A DNA stretch of 64,000 nucleotides from IMG/VR virus record IMGVR_UViG_3300018421_000015, positions 1 to 64,000 of that record; one strand, 5' to 3'. Origin of the DNA: a virus. The position numbers and the translations under genes are program-made. This document shows, one piece after another, positions 14,285 to 20,951 of this stretch (its first letter is position 1; each line of letters opens with the position of its first letter). The notes under the pieces are model-generated. The model made no database searches. It had not been told where the DNA came from and worked only from the letters and a program-made list of their open reading frames with translations.

Positions 14285-15265
14285 ATGCTATTTCCTGAAA
14301 TAAAAAATACATATGAAGAACGAAATATAGATATTGAATCTATTATAAAACTTTCTAAAGTAGCTTCAGGAGACTTTCGCAACTGTGCAGAAGATGCTGA
14401 TTTTTCTGCTCAAGAAATCGTTGATCAATTTTATAAAGTTCACGGTAACTTTCCTTATGCTGTAAATTCTTTTAATTTAGTTGGTGAGGAGATTAATCAC
14501 CAAGCTCCTGTTTTAGCTATAGGATGTTCTGTTACTGCTTCTGTGGGAATTCCTCATCAGTTAACTTGGCCTAACCTTTTAAGAAAAGTTCACAATACTG
14601 ATGTTAACGTAATCGCATCTCCTGGATTAGATATTTCAGAAATAACAAGAATACTTAACGTTTATCTTATTTCAGAAAACTTTTCTACTCCAGAAGCTGT
14701 TTACATACTTGCTCCAGACATATTAAGAACTAAACTTATAAACTTTCATAAATTTTCTAAAAAGAACATTTTTGATCATATTACTTTAAACTATAATAAT
14801 AATTTAGGCTTTATAATCAAAAGCACACTTGCATCTCTGAAAGATAAACATCTTAAAAAATATTATCCTTCTGTATCATACACTCTTTTAAACAGACTAT
14901 CTGCTTTAGAAATGTGTGTTTCACTTTGTAGAGCGTTTGGTGTAAAGGTTATCATTTCTTCTTGGGAAATGTACACACAAAAGATATTTCAAGATTTAGG
15001 TTATGTATCAGATCTTGAACAAACAAACTGCTTTTCTAATGAGTCACGCTCATGGAACATGGTAAATCAATGTACTAAGCATGACTTTGAAGTTCCTGAA
15101 CATTTAAAACCTTTTTGGGATTCGGCTGTAGATAAACCACACTTTCATCCAGGTCTTCATTCTCATATACACTACTTAGAAAACTTTTTGCAGAAAGACA
15201 TGGATTATCGTATTTTAGATGATTTAAGTTACGACCCTGTCTGGCTAGACTACATCTCATTATGA
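14285..15265 (+). CDS. SGNH/GSCFA-like hydrolase paralogue A
   Basis: 326 aa. Motifs of an SGNH-type fold: LAIGCSVTASVG near residue 78 (Gly-x-Ser block I) and HPGLHSHIHY near the end (block V with His). It is clearly paralogous to the genes at 54983 and 57492 on the other strand (shared ASVGIPHQLTWP, YIL.PDI.RT, SSW...QNIF-type blocks). Family members remove or transfer acyl groups on glycans. Here it stands apart from the glycan cluster, beside a deaminase. Confidence 0.7.
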   Translation: MLFPEIKNTYEERNIDIESIIKLSKVASGDFRNCAEDADFSAQEIVDQFYKVHGNFPYAVNSFNLVGEEINHQAPVLAIGCSVTASVGIPHQLTWPNLLRKVHNTDVNVIASPGLDISEITRILNVYLISENFSTPEAVYILAPDILRTKLINFHKFSKKNIFDHITLNYNNNLGFIIKSTLASLKDKHLKKYYPSVSYTLLNRLSALEMCVSLCRAFGVKVIISSWEMYTQKIFQDLGYVSDLEQTNCFSNESRSWNMVNQCTKHDFEVPEHLKPFWDSAVDKPHFHPGLHSHIHYLENFLQKDMDYRILDDLSYDPVWLDYISL

Positions 15266-15271
15266 TATACT
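15263..15271 (+). promoter_or_regulatory. extended -10 motif TGATATACT
   Basis: Overlaps the stop region of the SGNH-like gene and lies 15 nt before the deaminase start, so a transcript could begin just ahead of its AAGGA site. Confidence 0.35.
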
Positions 15272-15286
15272 TCAAGGATGCAAAAA

Positions 15287-15733
15287 ATGAGTTACTCAAA
15301 TATTTATTTAAAGAACCCTTACAAGCAATACGATTATGTTTCTGATTCTTTAAGTAATACCGATAACTCATTTCTTTCTGCTGCAGCTAAAATTGCTCAG
15401 ACTTCTAATTATAAATATAGAATGGCTGCACTTTTAGTTAAGTCTGGCAGAGTGTTGGGTGGTGATGTAAATGTTCCTCGCATCACCCCCGACACTCCGC
15501 CTAAAAGATGCTCCACTCATGCAGAAATTCGAGTTCTAAAAAACGTTAAAAATACTTTAGGTTCAACTATCTATATAGCTAGACTGCTACTAGATGATAC
15601 CATTGCTATAGCCAAACCTTGTGTTTGGTGTCTTGAATCCATTATTAATTCAGATGTTTCTCGTGTTGTTTTCACTTGCAATGACAACACTTCAGATTCT
15701 TTTTACACTAATATGATTTCCTGGAATCACTAA
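15287..15733 (+). CDS. cytidine/deoxycytidylate deaminase family protein
   Basis: 148 aa. It carries the zinc-dependent deaminase signature: H-A-E (in CSTHAEIRVLK) and P-C-x-x-C (PCVWCLESI). The start at 15287 is preferred because AAGGA lies 8 nt upstream; an ATG 9 nt earlier is too close to it. Members convert dCMP, cytidine or related bases. Phage versions usually supply dUMP for thymidylate synthesis, but no thymidylate synthase is in this window, so the substrate is open. Coupled to the next gene by TAATGG. Confidence 0.85.
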   Translation: MSYSNIYLKNPYKQYDYVSDSLSNTDNSFLSAAAKIAQTSNYKYRMAALLVKSGRVLGGDVNVPRITPDTPPKRCSTHAEIRVLKNVKNTLGSTIYIARLLLDDTIAIAKPCVWCLESIINSDVSRVVFTCNDNTSDSFYTNMISWNH

Positions 15734-16194
15734 TGGAATATACAATACCTCTTAAATACTTACAGTATAATCCTTTTACTGCTCCAGAATGCTATAATCC
15801 TACTGAAGATATCAGTCAAAATAAAGTCAGAGCATTATTTATATCTTCTGATAAAAATATGTCTCCTTTAATTTTAACTGATTATTCCTCAGTTATACTT
15901 GATACATGTTTTGAAGATAATGAAATAAGAATTCTTAATTGTTTAAATAATTATCATATTTTTTATGAGCCTTATCTACAGTGGTCTGTATCATACTCTA
16001 ATTACATTGCTACAATGTTGATTAGAAATGATCAAATATATTTAGATGGATCTTTGATAACTGATTCTATATCTGGTAATGTAATAATTTTTGGTTCAAT
16101 AAATCCTTTTACTGGTGTTATTGACGGTAAAGATTATTCTGTTCCATATGAAATAATAGAGCAGGCCTCAAGAGTCTATGAAACCTATACCTAG
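15733..16194 (+). CDS. hypothetical protein
   Basis: 153 aa, not recognised. Strand-rich, with many Tyr/Ile/Asn residues and no obvious motif. Starts on the stop codon of the deaminase gene. Confidence 0.55.
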   Translation: MEYTIPLKYLQYNPFTAPECYNPTEDISQNKVRALFISSDKNMSPLILTDYSSVILDTCFEDNEIRILNCLNNYHIFYEPYLQWSVSYSNYIATMLIRNDQIYLDGSLITDSISGNVIIFGSINPFTGVIDGKDYSVPYEIIEQASRVYETYT

Positions 16195-16336
16195 AGATAA
16201 GCTTAAAGTACATAAAAGAAAATGTACAGAATGTTCTGAGTTTTCTATCGAAGTAAATCAATCAGTAGTTTTTGAAAGACTTTTATGTCCTGATTGTTTA
16301 ATTCTTCTCTTAAGACAATCGTTCTTTAGAGATTAA
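16178..16336 (+). CDS. 52-aa zinc-ribbon protein
   Basis: A short gene running from ATG 16178 to TAA 16336. It carries two C-x-x-C knuckles (KCTECS and LCPDCL) about 20 residues apart, a typical zinc ribbon. It overlaps the previous gene by 17 nt. Confidence 0.55.
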   Translation: MKPIPRDKLKVHKRKCTECSEFSIEVNQSVVFERLLCPDCLILLLRQSFFRD

Positions 16337-16402
16337 AGATCATGCAAAAGCATGAATGGGGGGAAATATATAAAACCATATATTTCACCAAAGGAAAAGG
16401 AA

Positions 16403-16573
16403 ATGAGTATAACTATTGCCATAGGCAACGACCCCACAGATATAAAAAGATTAAATACAATAAAACAAGTTTTAGAATCTCAAGAAGAAAAACCAGAGAT
16501 TGTAGACGTAAAGTCTTGGGTTTCAGATATCCATAGATTCCTAACTGACCCATCAGTTTTTGCAGAGATGTAA
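16403..16573 (+). CDS. hypothetical protein
   Basis: 56 aa (MSITIAIGNDPTDIKRLNTI...), not recognised. The start at 16403 follows AAAGGAAAAGGAA; a longer in-frame start at 16352 lacks a ribosome site. It ends 8 nt before tRNA-Leu. Confidence 0.5.
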   Translation: MSITIAIGNDPTDIKRLNTIKQVLESQEEKPEIVDVKSWVSDIHRFLTDPSVFAEM

Positions 16574-16580
16574 TTCTCTG

Positions 16581-16663
16581 GCCCGAGTGGCGGAATGGCA
16601 GACGCCGAGGACTTAAAATCCTCTGATCGAAAGATCGTGCGGGTTCGAGTCCCGCCTCGGGTA
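16581..16663 (+). tRNA. tRNA-Leu (anticodon UAA)
   Basis: Class II tRNA with a long variable arm (TGATCGAAAGATCGT). Anticodon loop CTTAAAA, acceptor GCCCGAG/CTCGGGT, T-arm GGTTCGAGTCC. It reads TTA. Confidence 0.93.
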
Positions 16664-16665
16664 CT

Positions 16666-16726
16666 TCTCAGATAAGTAAATAAAACAATTATCAATCTGG
16701 TTGGTGGGTAATGGGCTTATCTGAGA
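16666..16726 (+). ncRNA. folded RNA 1 of the tRNA spacer
   Basis: TCTCAGATAAG (16666-16676) pairs perfectly with CTTATCTGAGA (16716-16726), an 11-bp stem enclosing 39 nt. It begins 3 nt after tRNA-Leu. Confidence 0.6.
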
Positions 16727-16731
16727 TTCAT

Positions 16732-16786
16732 TTTATTGCAGTAAGGCAAACTTATCCTAGTTCGCGTGAACACTTACTGCAATAAA
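16732..16786 (+). ncRNA. folded RNA 2 of the tRNA spacer
   Basis: TTTATTGCAGTAAG (16732-16745) pairs perfectly with CTTACTGCAATAAA (16773-16786), a 14-bp stem. The 27-nt loop contains a small TTC/GAA hairpin. Confidence 0.65.
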
Positions 16787-16787
16787 T

Positions 16788-16886
16788 CCTTAGTCAATAA
16801 ATTATATTCTACGAAGATCATTATAGCTCTACCAAACCTATTGATGGTCGTCTTTCTTTTACGTAGAGAACATTTATTGGCTAAGG
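16788..16886 (+). ncRNA. folded RNA 3 of the tRNA spacer
   Basis: CCTTAGTCAATAAAT (16788-16802) pairs with ATTTATTGGCTAAGG (16872-16886), 15 bp with one G-U. Inside, TCTACG (16808-16813) pairs with CGTAGA (16862-16867), leaving a 48-nt inner region. Confidence 0.65.
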
Positions 16887-16893
16887 TAATTTC

Positions 16894-16959
16894 TGTGACC
16901 GTTATGTAGGGATCGTGATGTGTTATTTACATTTAATACATCGTGTTTAACGTGTCACA
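16894..16959 (+). ncRNA. folded RNA 4 of the tRNA spacer
   Basis: TGTGAC (16894-16899) pairs with GTCACA (16954-16959). Inside, GATGTGTTA (16917-16925) pairs with TAATACATC (16934-16942, one G-U). Confidence 0.45.
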
Positions 16960-16960
16960 T

Positions 16961-16998
16961 AGGCGGTAGCTGTTTAATCTGTTCGGCGGCTACCGCCT
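16961..16998 (+). ncRNA. folded RNA 5 of the tRNA spacer
   Basis: AGGCGGTAGC (16961-16970) pairs perfectly with GCTACCGCCT (16989-16998), a 10-bp stem ending 5 nt before tRNA-Lys. Confidence 0.6.
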
Positions 16999-17003
16999 AA
17001 CTC

Positions 17004-17076
17004 CCGCCTTTAGCTCAGTTGGTAGAGCAGTGGACTTTTAATCCATTGGTCCTGGGTTCGAGCCCCAGAGGGCGGA
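17004..17076 (+). tRNA. tRNA-Lys (anticodon UUU)
   Basis: Acceptor CCGCCTT/AGGGCGG, D-arm AGCTCAGTTGGTAGAGC, anticodon loop CTTTTAA, T-arm GGGTTCGAGCCC. It reads AAA. Confidence 0.94.
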
Positions 17077-17105
17077 CTATCATTAACCTTAAAAGGAGAA
17101 ACACA

Positions 17106-17336
17106 ATGACAAAAACTAACACTACTTCAAATTACTCTTTAACAAGATTTGACACTTCTTCTGACACCATGACTTTCACCTACAATAATCCAGAACTTGG
17201 TTCTACAGTTGTTCTGGAAATTGAAACTGGACCAGGCGCAGGTGCCGTTGTTCTTCAGAAAGGTGAAAGACTTAGTGGAATGATGATTGATGATGTCGTT
17301 GATTTCATCTTTCACAACGGTGACATTTTAAACTAA
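17106..17336 (+). CDS. hypothetical protein
   Basis: 76 aa, not recognised; likely a small beta-rich domain. The start at 17106 has AAAAGGAGAAACACA in front; longer frames run through tRNA-Lys and are rejected. Confidence 0.6.
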   Translation: MTKTNTTSNYSLTRFDTSSDTMTFTYNNPELGSTVVLEIETGPGAGAVVLQKGERLSGMMIDDVVDFIFHNGDILN

Positions 17337-17342
17337 TTACTT

Positions 17343-17606
17343 ATGATTTTAAATACAACATACATTGAACCAGGTACATTAGTTGGAGATACTCAAAGAA
17401 AAGTTACTCTAGCCTCCAAGATTAGAGAAGCTGGAGATGGCACTTATCCTGTTTGGATTGCTATCTGCACTGACCCTAATGGGTATCATCAATATGTTGT
17501 TTGGGATATTGCTCTTCGCCCAGAAGGTCCTTACGCTTCTAATGGAGATTACTTCCATAATATCAAAGATGCTATGGAGTGTTACATTCAACGAGGCGGA
17601 TCTTAA
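17343..17606 (+). CDS. hypothetical protein
   Basis: 87 aa, not recognised. It has a strand-rich centre (YPVWIAICTDPNGYHQYVVW) and ends in a short helix (NIKDAMECYIQRGG). It follows the preceding gene by 6 nt. Confidence 0.6.
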   Translation: MILNTTYIEPGTLVGDTQRKVTLASKIREAGDGTYPVWIAICTDPNGYHQYVVWDIALRPEGPYASNGDYFHNIKDAMECYIQRGGS

Positions 17607-17647
17607 AAAAATTTTTTCTCTTAGTTTGTTCCAATAATAGTATACTG

Positions 17648-17656
17648 TGATATACT
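17648..17656 (+). promoter_or_regulatory. extended -10 motif TGATATACT
   Basis: Lies about 26 nt before the gene at 17682, whose GGAGG ribosome site is between them. A second TATACT stands just upstream at 17641. Confidence 0.4.
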
Positions 17657-17681
17657 GTTGGAGCACAAATACGGAGGCCAG

Positions 17682-17861
17682 ATGCAAACAATACACTTAA
17701 CACTCGATATGATTATCGAAGTCCCTGAGGACGAGAAAGCAAAAGACATACTTGTTATTCAAGAACTCTTGAGTAAATTGTATGTCGGAGAAGATCACTA
17801 TGAAGGTGATGTTTTCTCAGTTAAGGATATTACCCTTAGCACTTTTGTAAAGGAAAAGTAA
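17682..17861 (+). CDS. hypothetical protein
   Basis: 59 aa, acidic, not recognised. The ATG at 17682 is chosen because GGAGG precedes it; an in-frame TTG at 17658 would start within the promoter-like sequence. Confidence 0.55.
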   Translation: MQTIHLTLDMIIEVPEDEKAKDILVIQELLSKLYVGEDHYEGDVFSVKDITLSTFVKEK

Positions 17862-17968
17862 TGGCATTAGCTAAATTTAGAAAGATAGTCGGAGGTGCCA
17901 AAAACAAGGCAACCAAAGACCTTTCAACTAGTCCCAAGAAAAGTGATAAGGATAAGAAGACTAAGTAG
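17861..17968 (+). CDS. 35-aa strongly basic peptide
   Basis: A short gene overlapping the previous stop (TAATG). The product MALAKFRKIVGGAKNKATKD... is Lys-rich with an amphipathic N-terminus. It could bind nucleic acid or host proteins; function unknown. Confidence 0.45.
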   Translation: MALAKFRKIVGGAKNKATKDLSTSPKKSDKDKKTK

Positions 17969-17974
17969 TCTTCA

Positions 17975-18047
17975 GCCGGATTAGCTCAGTTGGTAGAGCA
18001 CTTCACTTGTAATGAAGATGTCGCGGGTTCGAATCCTGCATCCGGCT
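17975..18047 (+). tRNA. tRNA-Thr (anticodon UGU)
   Basis: Acceptor GCCGGAT/ATCCGGC, anticodon loop CTTGTAA, T-arm GGGTTCGAATCC. It reads ACA. Confidence 0.94.
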
Positions 18048-18048
18048 C

Positions 18049-18178
18049 TGTATGGTAGCCAGTACAGCAAACTTGATAAATAAACTCATAGCTATTTATC
18101 GAGTTCATACTCTAGCTGGACGGATCCAAATCACATACCATATGCTGGTGCACAATAGTGTTGTGTGACTACCATACA
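18049..18178 (+). ncRNA. multibranch folded RNA between tRNA-Thr and tRNA-Ile
   Basis: TGTATGGTAG (18049-18058) pairs perfectly with CTACCATACA (18169-18178). Inside are CCAG/CTGG (18059-18062 with 18116-18119), enclosing CTTGATAAATA/TATTTATCGAG (18072-18082 with 18093-18103, 11 bp), and a CACAA/TTGTG hairpin (18151-18155 with 18161-18165). It starts 1 nt after one tRNA and ends 2 nt before the next. Confidence 0.65.
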
Positions 18179-18180
18179 AC

Positions 18181-18261
18181 AGGGGAGAAGGTGCGGCGCT
18201 GGTTGCTGCAGCGTGTCTTATAAACACGTGGTCATGGGTTCAATTCCCATTTCTCCTACCA
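18181..18261 (+). tRNA. tRNA-Ile (anticodon UAU)
   Basis: Acceptor AGGGGAG/TTCTCCT with G-U pairs, anticodon arm CGTGT-CTTATAA-ACACG, T-arm ATGGGTTCAATTCCCAT, encoded CCA. The D-arm is irregular. The UAU anticodon would read ATA, a codon used often in this window. C34-modified Ile-CAU is excluded by the loop sequence. Confidence 0.8.
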
Positions 18262-18276
18262 GTCAATGGGGGTAGA

Positions 18277-18348
18277 ATGCACACTTTCATACACATATTA
18301 ATTCCAGTAATTGGTTCTTTAATAATTATTTACCTGAAAGCGAGATAA
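18277..18348 (+). CDS. 23-aa hydrophobic peptide
   Basis: A short gene: MHTFIHILIPVIGSLIIIYL followed by KAR. A GGGGG run lies just before the ATG. It looks like one transmembrane helix with a basic cytoplasmic end. Confidence 0.4.
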   Translation: MHTFIHILIPVIGSLIIIYLKAR

Positions 18349-18349
18349 C

Positions 18350-18634
18350 ATGAATCTTCTAGAATATTTCGATGAAGAGTATTCTAAAGTTCAAAAATCT
18401 CATGGATCAATAACAGCTGCAATTCTACAAGCTAATGACATAGCTAAATCTTTAACAATTGCATACAAAAAACTTTCAGATATTAAACCAGATTTACACT
18501 CTATATCTGAAATAGAATCTGATAAGTTAGAAGAATTGCTTTCATCAATGAATAATTTTATTCGTGATTGTAAGAATTTTGCTGATGATATAGATATAGC
18601 TATCAAAGCAACTGAAGATATAAGGAGCCTTTAA
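18350..18634 (+). CDS. coiled-coil protein
   Basis: 94 aa, acidic, with heptad-like helices over most of its length. AAAGCGAGATAAC precedes the ATG. It is coupled to the WhiB gene by an ATG/TAA overlap. Function unknown. Confidence 0.6.
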   Translation: MNLLEYFDEEYSKVQKSHGSITAAILQANDIAKSLTIAYKKLSDIKPDLHSISEIESDKLEELLSSMNNFIRDCKNFADDIDIAIKATEDIRSL

Positions 18635-18993
18635 TGGACGAGACGCAATGGCGATCTTTTGCCTCCTGTAAAAATCTTGATACCTCTCTATTCTTTCCTA
18701 TTTCTATAGGTAAATATAATAAATCTGAAATCAATCAACTTCTTGATCTTTGTGATTCTTGTCCTGTTGCAGCTAATTGCTTACATGAAGCTATATCTAC
18801 TCAATCTATTGGAATATGGGCACGCACTACTAACGTTCAAAGAGAAGCTTTCTTGAAGGCTAGAGATTCCTCTAAACCCTTAACGCTAGAAGAGTGTCAG
18901 TCTTACTATGAATTTTTGAAAGATAATAAAGTTTATCCTTATACTCGGAAACACAAATTTTATACTCATAAATTTGTAGATACAAACGAGTGA
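18634..18993 (+). CDS. whiB: WhiB-family Fe-S transcription regulator
   Basis: 119 aa. The four Fe-S cysteines have WhiB spacing: Cys12, then C-x2-C-x5-C at 40, 43 and 49 (LCDSCPVAANCL). A G-I-W-A turn follows at 60-63, where WhiB proteins have G-V/I-W-G-G. WhiB proteins are essentially confined to Actinobacteria and their phages, and bind the principal sigma factor to alter transcription. This is the best host indicator in the window. The C-terminal basic tail (RKHKFYTHK) could contact DNA. Coupled to the gene before it. Confidence 0.88.
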   Translation: MDETQWRSFASCKNLDTSLFFPISIGKYNKSEINQLLDLCDSCPVAANCLHEAISTQSIGIWARTTNVQREAFLKARDSSKPLTLEECQSYYEFLKDNKVYPYTRKHKFYTHKFVDTNE

Positions 18994-19020
18994 TAAAATT
19001 ATTTTACATGAAAGGAAATC

Positions 19021-19728
19021 ATGTCCTTTGACAATGATGACGATTTGTTTGATTATGAACCAGAAGAAGATTCGCCATCAAATATTTCCATACAAAACGA
19101 ACCCAATAATCTTTCTCAAACTGAACAAGAGTTTGTTGATTCAATAAAGTCCGCTGAAAATTCTGTTGGATCTCTTAACGGTGTTGAAGCTCGTCTTGCA
19201 ATAGCGTACATTAATTCTGCTAGCGCTTTTATCTCTAAAGAAGCAGGTCCTTCGGGTCACGCTTATGCTATAAGATATGTTTTAGATGAATTGACTGATG
19301 GTAGGTTTTCTCTTTTAGAATTGTTTAAATCTACTGAAGCAAAGATTATTCGTCTTATGGCATATATTAGTTTGTCTGAGTCTATCTTTGGCAATGACGG
19401 CACTGAATTTAAAGAAGCTCTTAATGAGCTTTTTGGCGTCAATGTTGGAGATCTTCACGTTAGATCTACTTATTATACCCACCTCGCTGTATCTCGACAT
19501 TCCCTTATTATCAATAGGGCTATATATTCTCAGTTATCTGAAAAGCTTGATATGCCCTGTGAGCCATCTTTATTTGATGACCAGTTTGATGTCGATAAAC
19601 TAAAGATTACTTATTCTCATCTTGTTGATAATATTCATTCTAATATTATTTCTGAATTAGCCACAGAAGGTTTATCTACCAAAGTTTCGGAGGCTTTTGG
19701 GCAAGATGTACAACTATATAAAAAATAA
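19021..19728 (+). CDS. hypothetical acidic helical protein
   Basis: 235 aa. The first 40 residues are very acidic and probably disordered; the rest is helical. Not recognised. AAAGGAAATC precedes the ATG. It overlaps the membrane protease gene by 23 nt. Confidence 0.6.
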   Translation: MSFDNDDDLFDYEPEEDSPSNISIQNEPNNLSQTEQEFVDSIKSAENSVGSLNGVEARLAIAYINSASAFISKEAGPSGHAYAIRYVLDELTDGRFSLLELFKSTEAKIIRLMAYISLSESIFGNDGTEFKEALNELFGVNVGDLHVRSTYYTHLAVSRHSLIINRAIYSQLSEKLDMPCEPSLFDDQFDVDKLKITYSHLVDNIHSNIISELATEGLSTKVSEAFGQDVQLYKK

Positions 19729-20173
19729 GTTTAAACAACTTCCAGATGGATTTTACACAGCCGCTACCATTGTAGCTGCTGCCCAGATAAACTATGCTAT
19801 TGTACATAGTTCATTTGTTTATGTAGTTCTTTTAATAATGTTAGCCCATGAATTAGCTCACTACTTCATAGGAAAATATTATAAAGGAAAAGCTAAGTTA
19901 CCTTTCTTTATACCAATACCATTTTTTATTATTGGTATAACTAGAGTTTCTAAACTTAGCCCTTTTGGTAAGAAAAATACAGCTTTAGCTGGTCCTTTAG
20001 TTGGATTACTAAGCGCTGTTCTTATAATGCTCTATAATTATATTAATACATTTATGTCATTTGTACCTCTATTTGTTCTTGCTATTAGTGAAATAATTAC
20101 CAATTACTTTGGTAGTGATGGAGCTAAATATAAGCAGGCCAAAAAGGAAATGAAAGCATGTATTTCATATTAA
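19706..20173 (+). CDS. site-2-type intramembrane metalloprotease (M50-like)
   Basis: 155 aa. H-E-L-A-H at 48-52 inside a hydrophobic helix matches the HExxH zinc site of M50 proteases. AGPLVG at about 95-100 matches the family's conserved G-P. NYFGSDG at 133-139 sits where the third zinc ligand (N-x-x-P-x-x-x-x-D-G) is expected, although the Pro is missing. Four to five membrane segments. This minimal form would cleave membrane proteins such as anti-sigma factors. GGAGG lies 12 nt before the ATG; a TTG at 19697 is an alternative start. Confidence 0.72.
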   Translation: MYNYIKNKFKQLPDGFYTAATIVAAAQINYAIVHSSFVYVVLLIMLAHELAHYFIGKYYKGKAKLPFFIPIPFFIIGITRVSKLSPFGKKNTALAGPLVGLLSAVLIMLYNYINTFMSFVPLFVLAISEIITNYFGSDGAKYKQAKKEMKACISY

Positions 20174-20358
20174 TTCCCTTTGTTGCAGCTGGACTTGCAG
20201 CTAAAATAAAAAATAATAAATACAAAAATAAACTCATCTCTCCTATATTAGAATTAGATAATATTACACGGCACGGCATCCTTAATAGGGGGAATACACA
20301 AAATGTCTTTCATAAAAGACAAAGCTCAGAAGAAAAAGGTTTTATCGAACAAGATTGA
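20158..20358 (+). CDS. small membrane-anchored protein
   Basis: 66 aa. A short hydrophobic N-terminus (MYFILIPFVAAGLAA) is followed by a basic tail. It overlaps the genes on both sides in other frames, so reality is moderate. Confidence 0.4.
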   Translation: MYFILIPFVAAGLAAKIKNNKYKNKLISPILELDNITRHGILNRGNTQNVFHKRQSSEEKGFIEQD

Positions 20359-20578
20359 CGCATTATTTGAAGATTGTTACTTTGATGTACAAGGTATTAA
20401 TCCCAATCTTCCTAATCTTGATGAAGCCTATCTTGCCAGGCTGCTTACAAAATTAGCAGTCGGTTCAGCAACTGTCTGGTGGTCTTTGATTGAAATCAGA
20501 GATTTCATGAAAATAAGATCATCAGCCATGAAGATAAGGACTTCAAAGTATGACGTATCCAGAACAGATCCCTTCTAA
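20303..20578 (+). CDS. hypothetical protein
   Basis: 91 aa, not recognised; basic N- and C-termini with a helical middle. Start supported by TAGGGGG upstream. Overlaps the next gene by 29 nt. Confidence 0.55.
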   Translation: MSFIKDKAQKKKVLSNKIDALFEDCYFDVQGINPNLPNLDEAYLARLLTKLAVGSATVWWSLIEIRDFMKIRSSAMKIRTSKYDVSRTDPF

Positions 20579-20942
20579 TAATACTGTAAATTCATTCAAC
20601 TTTTCTTTTTCGAGAGTTAACAAAAATCACAAAACTCTTGAAAATGAACTGAATGAAGTTACTGAAAGAATTATTAAAATAATCGATTCTGATAAATTTC
20701 ATATCAACGGCTTTCCAGTTCTAAGAAACATATATGCCCTAGGACCTTCTAGAGCTGATCTTAAAAAACTTTCTAAAGCTTGCGACCGTTTGGCAGATCT
20801 TGTTCAAGTTGTATCTGATCTTCAGTCAAAAATGACTGTTGTAGAAATGGCTCAAAACAATCCCAATTGGCTTGCTTTTGCCTTTGGTGATTTTCAAGAT
20901 GAAATCGATAAAGATATACAATCTCTATTTTCAGAAGATTAA
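20550..20942 (+). CDS. hypothetical helical protein
   Basis: 130 aa, not recognised. Helical with a coiled segment (residues 28-50) and an acidic end. Last gene before the ubiquitin-like cassette. Confidence 0.55.
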   Translation: MTYPEQIPSNNTVNSFNFSFSRVNKNHKTLENELNEVTERIIKIIDSDKFHINGFPVLRNIYALGPSRADLKKLSKACDRLADLVQVVSDLQSKMTVVEMAQNNPNWLAFAFGDFQDEIDKDIQSLFSED

Positions 20943-20951
20943 TAGGTAAAA

